Positions 63,001 to 64,000 of a stretch of 64,000 nucleotides of DNA are shown piece by piece. The position numbers were made by a program, and so were the translations under genes. Numbering within the stretch: the first letter of the stretch is position 1; each line of letters opens with the position of its first letter. This stretch comes from Echinostoma caproni (taxonomy: Eukaryota; Platyhelminthes; Trematoda; Plagiorchiida; Echinostomatidae): NCBI GenBank assembly GCA_900618425.1, contig UZAN01040168.1:10188-74187 (forward strand), given 5' to 3'. Below the pieces are notes generated by a model. That model searched no databases, was not told where the DNA came from, and saw only the letters and a list, made by a program, of their open reading frames with translations.

Positions 63001-64000
63001 GGACTAGTCAGACAATCGGTCTTTCTTTACAAAACCTCCAGCGATCGCTGAGGTTGCAGCGCAAATCTAAGGAAACTTTCATCAATTTTATTCACCAATA
63101 TTATGATCGTCATGCAAAATATGAGCAACACGAATATGAAACTTACGTTAATTCGGTTTGAGCGTAAAGGCTAAGTCTCTACAAGGCTGGTACGATCGGT
63201 AAAACGAGTGCAATAGAATTTAATGGCGGTTCAGATGTTTAGTGTTACAAATTTCATAACCTCACTGAAATCGCTTAAACCGGGTTAGAAAGATTTTTTA
63301 TCGGATTCATGTTATTCAGATTGTTGTGAGATACTATTCACTTGTGAGTAGTAGGTAACATAGTTGGTGATTACTTTCAACGACCAAAAATCAACAAGAC
63401 CACTGAGGGCAATTTTCCGGGTCTCAAAGAAGAACTATCGAATTTTAACTTCTTTACATGTCGTGTGGTCAGGAACTGCGATGGTACGTTTCTGATTAGA
63501 ATTTTGAGTCATGTATACCAAATTGGTGATGCCCCATGTGAAATCGTCAATAAATGATTATCCTTGACCAGCACCGCCTTCTGAAATTATAACAAGGTAA
63601 ACAACTGTTCGACTTGTGTGAAACACACGCAAAAGTTGACTACCTAATAACTGTAAGGGTGCAAATACATATTACAGCCCTAGCGTGTCAATGCACCTAA
63701 CCAAATAGTTTTAGCCACTTTGCTCTTACAAACACACACGCACACATGCAGATAACCTCATGCGCTTATTCGAAGTAGACATTTACTGTGCCATTAAAAT
63801 GAAGCGAGAAAATATGACCTCAAAACACGCAAACATATCACCATTCGGTCTGGCCATGTGTAACTGCTTGCAGATTGCCAAATTAATGGACTTACTTGGC
63901 TGGCAACTCTTCCTCCCCATCTCCCTGACCGGGCAAATCGATATGCAACCACGCGGCCCTTTGCCGAAACGGGAGCATTTTCGGGTTCCCGATAAAATCT
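6030..64000 (-). CDS. NDRG: NDRG family protein (alpha/beta-hydrolase fold pseudo-enzyme), 11 exons, 5' end off the window
   Basis: This is the whole gene as seen here. The coding join on the minus strand is 64000-63896, 51488-51426, 49093-49033, 40157-40071, 33584-33507, 27258-27143, 21974-21927, 14500-14341, 8810-8759, 7332-7226, 6080-6030. It totals 928 bases: one leading base of a split codon, then 308 codons and a stop. All ten introns start GT and end AG, and their phases are consistent. Family hallmarks in order are HIDLPGQ (residues ~20-26), GEGAGANILARFA (64-76), GAILIHCTG (85-93), WKLNMSGMNP (109-118), CPALLIAG (187-194) and FFLQGLG (249-255). NDRG proteins are cytosolic and are linked to stress, differentiation and trafficking; they are not known to have hydrolase activity. 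Family members are usually about 340-400 residues, so roughly 50-70 N-terminal residues are missing upstream. The exact paralogue (NDRG1-4) cannot be assigned; a single invertebrate NDRG is likely. Confidence 0.93.
6081..7225 (-). other. NDRG: NDRG intron 10 (1,145 bases)
   Basis: The intron starts GTGAGG and ends CCTGCAG. Its first 150 bases are open in frame with exon j. I saw no repeat or gene inside. Confidence 0.8.
7226..7332 (-). CDS. NDRG: NDRG exon j: C-terminal extension NYGIWGWMRQPS
   Basis: A 107-base exon with acceptor TTGCAG| at 7333 and donor AGG|GTGAGG at 7225 (phase 0). Two bases complete a Leu codon from exon i. The exon then encodes NYGIWGWMRQPSLDLMDCI followed by LCATKKLNTRKVSADR. 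It lies outside the hydrolase fold, in the variable C-terminal region. The frame stays open past the donor to a TGA at 7076-7078, so intron retention would give 49 extra residues and a different end. A second donor-like GTAAGC at 7191 would break the frame with exon k. Confidence 0.85.
7333..8758 (-). other. NDRG: NDRG intron 9 (1,426 bases)
   Basis: The intron starts GTAAGT and ends TTGCAG. It contains an unresolved base at 8609 and a short unplaced plus-strand open frame (8205-8483). I saw no recognisable element. Confidence 0.8.
8759..8810 (-). CDS. NDRG: NDRG exon i: PDKVIGSMQFFLQGLGL helix
   Basis: A 52-base exon with acceptor TTCAG| at 8811 and donor C|GTAAGT at 8758 (phase 1). It encodes PDKVIGSMQFFLQGLGL plus one base. 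This is the final helix of the hydrolase fold in NDRG proteins (family form: AKLAEAFKYFxQGMG). It completes the ordered domain. Confidence 0.93.
8811..14340 (-). other. NDRG: NDRG intron 8 (5,530 bases)
   Basis: The intron starts GTAAGT and ends TTCAG. It includes an ATT-rich patch near 8983-9001, an AT repeat at 13553-13579, and Ns at 11687, 12559-12562 and 13013. The longest open frame (plus 9543-9998, 151 codons) has AT-driven composition and no motif. The pyrimidine-rich stretch at about 12120-12558 could be a transposon end, but I could not place it. Confidence 0.75.
14341..14500 (-). CDS. NDRG: NDRG exon h: CPALLIAG strand to DGVANVIAER
   Basis: A 160-base exon with acceptor CACTAG| at 14501 and donor CGT|GTAAGT at 14340 (phase 0). 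It encodes 53 residues that begin CPALLIAGSLSSQ and end FVMVDGVANVIAER. The first block is the NDRG strand usually written CPVLLVVGD. The second matches the region before the C-terminal helix. A linker rich in Ser, Gln and Lys separates them. The reading frame is open upstream past 14590, but the phase of the preceding exon fixes the acceptor at 14501. Confidence 0.91.
17755..17815 (-). repeat. tRNA-like remnant
   Basis: The minus strand reads CTGGTACCCGAGTTCGATTC, a good box B context, with a weak box A 25-30 bases before it. There is no complete cloverleaf, so this is a SINE head or tRNA pseudogene. Confidence 0.4.
20392..20458 (+). repeat. SINE A, short body fragment
   Basis: TTCGAATCCTGGCGACAAG (box B-like, 20387-20405) is followed by TACTGATGAGTCCCAATAAG and an AGCTGCCT piece. 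This order matches the 42660-42750 copy. Confidence 0.55.
20560..20740 (-). repeat. tRNA-derived SINE B, copy 1
   Basis: On the minus strand, TGGTAGCCAAGAG (box A position, 20707-20719) and GGGTTCAAACC (box B, about 20664-20674) are followed by a body containing CCCCAGGCAGCTTTTGTA and a tail with TTGACTGTACATTTG. It matches 40800-40957 in the plus direction. Confidence 0.7.
21486..21545 (+). repeat. tRNA-like SINE head fragment
   Basis: GCATAGGGGTAACATGCACG, with GAGTTCAAATCCCG as a box B, resembles the head at 59341-59395. It is too short and degenerate to be a functional tRNA. Confidence 0.5.
21927..21974 (-). CDS. NDRG: NDRG exon g (48 bases): KRTKLYLADSVWK linker
   Basis: A small exon that joins SYM of exon f to RCPALL of exon h. 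It encodes FPKRTKLYLADSVWK, with split codons at both ends. The donor is AAAAG|GTATGT at 21926, phase 2, as exon h requires. The Arg-Thr pair and the position just before the C-P-x-L-L strand fit the family. The acceptor is the weak point: TGAG| at 21975-21976 gives 48 bases, while GGGAG| at 21987-21988 gives 60 bases and four extra residues, also in frame. A better-looking ACAG| further upstream leads to a stop. Without this exon, f and h still join in frame, so skipping is possible. Confidence 0.72.
24109..24218 (+). repeat. inverted-repeat pair, left arm
   Basis: About 110 bases containing GCTCGTTTTCAGAGATTCGT and ATCACTACTTGG. The reverse complement is at 24611-24712, with about 390 bases between. 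The arms match well but not perfectly. Confidence 0.75.
24611..24712 (-). repeat. inverted-repeat pair, right arm
   Basis: On the minus strand it reads GCTCGTTTTCAGAGATTCCT and later ATCACTACTTGG, mirroring the left arm at 24109-24218. The pair could form a hairpin, or be two insertions of one short element in opposite orientation. Confidence 0.75.
24908..25365 (+). repeat. ~460 bp dispersed repeat F, copy 2
   Basis: Inverted relative to copy 1 at 3680-4155, about 20.8 kb away. The similarity runs through the GT microsatellite at 25184-25200, which in copy 1 is a shorter, interrupted GTGTGCGTGTG. The element therefore seems to have seeded that microsatellite. Confidence 0.85.
25184..25200. 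repeat. TG microsatellite inside repeat F
   Basis: A pure TG run of 17 bases, in the same place as a shorter interrupted run in the other copy of repeat F. Confidence 0.85.
26157..26205 (-). repeat. tRNA-like remnant
   Basis: The minus strand has ACTGGTACAATAGTTCGATT followed by CCGGGTAGCC. It resembles the 17.8 kb remnant around box B. It is not an intact tRNA. Confidence 0.4.
27143..27258 (-). CDS. NDRG: NDRG exon f: VENFRQNLRHSINPKNL helices
   Basis: A 116-base exon with acceptor CCACAG| at 27259 and donor CA|GTAAGT at 27142 (phase 2). It encodes 38 residues, including DTDSEVELRNAVENFRQNL and INPKNLNKFITSYM. These match the NDRG segment in which a helix ending near HYRxxI is followed by INPxNLxxFxxSYM. 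The preceding TCTTTTCTTTCTCTTCC tract is a good polypyrimidine stretch. Confidence 0.93.
27259..33506 (-). other. NDRG: NDRG intron 5 (6,248 bases)
   Basis: The intron starts GTAAGT and ends CCACAG. It contains a tRNA-like stretch near 28838-28870, a CA-rich tract at 29428-29520, a C run at 32322-32330 and an N at 32284. Plus-strand open frame 29107-29433 is unassigned. Confidence 0.75.
29428..29520. repeat. CA-rich low-complexity tract
   Basis: A run of CACACA, CCACCA and ACAAACACA blocks. It has no coding meaning, although an upstream open frame runs into its edge. Confidence 0.7.
33507..33584 (-). CDS. NDRG: NDRG exon e: NWKLNMSGMNP cap region
   Basis: A 78-base exon, phase 0 to phase 0, with acceptor ACAG| (33585-33588) and donor CCG|GTAAGT at 33506. 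It encodes LVNWKLNMSGMNPATESFL and then ILHRFGP. The NWKL, GMNP and LHRFG pieces match the NDRG cap-domain segment expected between exons d and f. It was found by searching for a phase-compatible piece, and it fits the family spacing without any gap. Confidence 0.93.
35919..36015 (-). repeat. tRNA-like SINE D, copy 1
   Basis: The minus strand has GGATTCGATCCCCC (box B-like) and GTCGATGGATTTGCAC. It aligns with 3560-3655 over most of its length in the same orientation. Confidence 0.55.
37889..37911. repeat. GT microsatellite
   Basis: An unbroken GT run of about 23 bases inside intron 4. It is likely length-polymorphic. Confidence 0.9.
40071..40157 (-). CDS. NDRG: NDRG exon d: GAILIHCTG strand
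   Basis: An 87-base exon in phase 0 at both ends, with acceptor CTGCAG| ending at 40158 and donor AAG|GTGAGT at 40070. It encodes 29 residues: IMYDSLVLGAILIHCTGQ, then SASFAQAIKDK. In NDRG this is the strand after the elbow (vertebrate GLVLINV). The IHCTG form is what I remember from flatworm and other invertebrate members. Both splice sites are strong matches to consensus. Confidence 0.93.
40800..40957 (+). repeat. tRNA-derived SINE B, copy 2
   Basis: Box B-like GAGTTCGAATCCT at 40837-40849, body CCCCAGGCAGTCTTTGTAGG, and tail TTGAATGTAGATCTGG then GATAAATCAAAAAGG. It is the counterpart of 20560-20740 in the opposite orientation. The box A half is poorly conserved. Confidence 0.65.
41386..41478 (+). 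repeat. SINE A, body fragment
   Basis: Matches the 52262-52345 body: GACGAGTTCCAAACAGGACG, then GGTTATCACAAACATTTCCA and an ACTTAAATG piece. The head and tail are missing or too decayed to see. Confidence 0.65.
41547..41626 (-). repeat. tRNA-like remnant
   Basis: The minus strand has TTGCCTAATGGCATAGAGG and then CCCCGGGTTCAATGC, box A-like and box B-like. It lies about 70 bases after a SINE A fragment. Confidence 0.4.
42620..42770 (+). repeat. SINE A, head and body copy
   Basis: Begins GACCGTGTAGCTCATTGGTA, closely matching the head at 52172. It continues with GCTGATGAATCCCAAACGGG and a GCTGGTCATCAGATAT body piece. The end is truncated before the tail. Confidence 0.7.
43494..43512. repeat. 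AAT microsatellite
   Basis: AATAATAATAATAATA run in intron 3. Confidence 0.8.
46435..46450. repeat. AT microsatellite
   Basis: An alternating AT run. Another of similar size lies at 46844-46859, and a longer imperfect one at 13553-13579. Confidence 0.8.
47027..47183 (+). repeat. SINE A, body and tail copy
   Basis: Shares GCTGACGAGTCTCAAACA, GGGAATTACCGA...GTGAAACCC and GTGCATGGTGCC with the longest copy at 52168-52446. The middle is shortened. Confidence 0.65.
49033..49093 (-). CDS. NDRG: NDRG exon c: pseudo-nucleophile elbow GEGAG
   Basis: A 61-base exon with acceptor ATAG| and donor GCG|GTAAGT at 49032 (phase 0). It encodes IKQVVLFGEGAGANILARFA. The alpha/beta-hydrolase elbow is normally G-x-S-x-G; here it is G-E-G-A-G, so the nucleophile serine is glycine, as in NDRG proteins generally (vertebrate members have forms such as GTGAG or GVGAG). 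Splicing to exon b makes an Asn codon at the junction and gives the continuous DHFNIKQVVLFGEGAG. The frame stays open upstream of the acceptor to an in-frame stop near 49110, which is intron. Confidence 0.93.
49094..51425 (-). other. NDRG: NDRG intron 2 (2,332 bases)
   Basis: The intron starts GTAAGT and ends ATAG. It contains a 13-base N run (50999-51011). I saw no repeat or gene. Confidence 0.75.
50999..51011. other. assembly gap (13 Ns)
   Basis: A run of unresolved bases in intron 2. Smaller ones lie at 12559-12562 (four) and at 8609, 11687, 13013, 32284 and 45362 (one each). None is in an exon. Confidence 0.95.
51426..51488 (-). CDS. NDRG: NDRG exon b: YQFPPIHKLPEAM helix
   Basis: A 63-base exon with acceptor GCTAG| at 51489-51490 and donor AA|GTAAGT at 51425. 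It starts with the single base that completes residue 35 (Asn) and encodes YQFPPIHKLPEAMKSILDHF. This matches the family block YxYPSMDQLAEMLP, the helix that leads into the nucleophile-elbow strand. It ends in phase 2, as the next exon requires. The pyrimidine tract before the acceptor is interrupted by the CCCCATCCCG stretch, but no other acceptor keeps the frame. Confidence 0.88.
52074..52129 (+). repeat. SINE A, tail-only copy
   Basis: 56 bases closely matching the tail of the longest copy at 52393-52446, sharing ACAGTGCCT and AATCCAAATAT. It lies just before that copy's head. Confidence 0.65.
52168..52446 (+). repeat. tRNA-derived SINE A, longest copy
   Basis: The head looks like a tRNA promoter: GTAGCTTAATGGT (box A-like) near 52179 and a TTCGCTGTCCGAGTCCC box B-like stretch near 52217-52233. 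The body has GACGAGTCCCAAAC and GGTTATCATAAACAT. The tail has GAAGGAGTGAAACCC and CAGTGCCTGGTGCC. Body or tail pieces recur at 20392, 41386, 42620, 47027, 52074 and 59331, which marks it as a SINE family of this genome. Confidence 0.75.
54387..54662. repeat. dispersed repeat E, full copy
   Basis: About 276 bases, from TCTAATCGAAACTGAAGCAA to GGCCAGTACTGTAG. The front ~190 bases recur at 54894-55086 and the back ~85 bases recur at 56046-56130, in the same orientation. No coding motif was recognised. Confidence 0.8.
54894..55086. repeat. dispersed repeat E, second copy, front part
   Basis: Closely matches 54387-54578, including the shared piece GGCAACAGCATTTATACTG and the shared run TCGTTTATACTCAGCAG. 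The similarity stops at the equivalent of position 54578, where the Tc1-like relic begins. Confidence 0.8.
55087..56045 (-). mobile_element. Tc1/mariner-like transposon relic
   Basis: Two minus-strand frames carry pieces of a Tc1-type DDE transposase. The frame at 55698-55414 has FQDNALCHVSREV, matching the QDNAPCH block with the second catalytic Asp. The frame at 55453-55208 has AIKNLFSVLKREV and a tail ending VDSIPKRLKKV, matching PIENLWSVLKR and the C-terminal SMPRRL block. The two frames differ, so at least one frameshift lies between them. The third catalytic acidic residue (E/D in PxENL) is Lys here, and the N-terminal part is absent. Boundaries are inferred from the interrupted flanking repeat; no terminal inverted repeat was recognised. 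It is a dead copy. Confidence 0.7.
56046..56130. repeat. dispersed repeat E, second copy, back part
   Basis: Starts at the equivalent of position 54578-54579, where the front part stops, and runs to CGGCCAGTACTGTAG. It matches 54578-54662, including the shared piece AAAGAAAATATTT. Confidence 0.75.
59331..59466 (+). repeat. tRNA-like SINE with a SINE A-type tail
   Basis: The head GCGCATGGGTAACATATATG with box B-like GTTTCAAACTCCG differs from the SINE A head. The downstream CTCAAAGGAGTGACACTC and CAGTGTTTGGTGGGC resemble the SINE A tail. The head also resembles 21486-21545. Confidence 0.55.
60553..60670. repeat. triplet-rich low-complexity region
   Basis: Imperfect GATGGT, GTTGTT and CGTCGTC triplets over about 118 bases keep four or more frames open on both strands. 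The resulting Arg-, Val-, Thr- and His-rich frames are a composition effect. Confidence 0.75.
63896..64000 (-). CDS. NDRG: NDRG exon a (first visible exon, partial): HIDLPGQ block
   Basis: The minus strand is open to the window edge and encodes residues 1-34 plus two bases of residue 35. It contains PKMLPFRQRAAWLHIDLPGQ, followed by an acidic GDGEEELP stretch. In NDRG proteins this block is the strand after the HDIG segment, and the usual form ends HVDAPGQ. The donor is AA|GTAAGT at 63895 (phase 2). The acceptor and all earlier exons lie beyond 64000. Confidence 0.92.

Larger units (their letters stand above)
51489..63895 (-). other. NDRG: NDRG intron 1 of the visible part (about 12,407 bases)
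   Basis: The intron starts GTAAGT and ends GCTAG. It is the longest intron here and the richest in repeats: SINE pieces at 52074-52446 and 59331-59466, the split repeat at 54387-56130 with a Tc1-like relic inside, triplet-rich DNA at 60553-60670, and a CA tract at 63731-63745. Unassigned plus-strand open frames lie at 57751-57993 and 58040-58228. Confidence 0.75.

Overview
This window looks like animal nuclear DNA. It is AT-rich, has almost no long open frames, and carries introns of 1-12 kb, tRNA-derived SINE heads and a decayed Tc1-like transposon. A digenean trematode (parasitic flatworm) is my best guess. It rests on the gene's protein style (remembered similarity to schistosome NDRG proteins), very long introns in a small gene, and the repeat types. 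No species can be named from the sequence alone.

Nearly the whole window (about 6.0 to 64.0 kb, minus strand) is one gene of the NDRG (N-myc downstream-regulated) family, an alpha/beta-hydrolase-fold protein without the hydrolase nucleophile. Eleven exons can be joined. From 5' to 3' on the minus strand they are 64000-63896 (runs off the edge), 51488-51426, 49093-49033, 40157-40071, 33584-33507, 27258-27143, 21974-21927, 14500-14341, 8810-8759, 7332-7226 and 6080-6030. All junctions are GT-AG, every phase agrees, and the join gives 308 residues and a TAG stop. The N-terminal exons and promoter lie beyond position 64000. The least certain boundary is the acceptor of the 21.9 kb exon, where two in-frame choices differ by 12 bases.

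Region by region: 1-6029 is the 3' flank, with candidate poly(A) signals and one copy of a ~460 bp dispersed repeat. 6030-14500 holds the four exons for the C-terminal part. 14501-33584 holds the middle exons, with large introns carrying SINE pieces, the second inverted copy of the ~460 bp repeat, and an inverted-repeat pair near 24.1-24.7 kb. 33585-51488 holds the exons for the cap region and the pseudo-nucleophile elbow, with several copies of one SINE family. 51489-63895 is a single ~12.4 kb intron with the densest repeats, including a three-part repeat apparently split by a Tc1/mariner-like relic.

I found no second gene I can name, no CRISPR array, no functional tRNA or rRNA, and no operon-like system. 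The notable content is the reconstructed NDRG pseudo-enzyme and the modular intronic repeats. Single Ns at 8609, 11687, 13013, 32284 and 45362, and N runs at 12559-12562 and 50999-51011, mark unresolved bases or small gaps.
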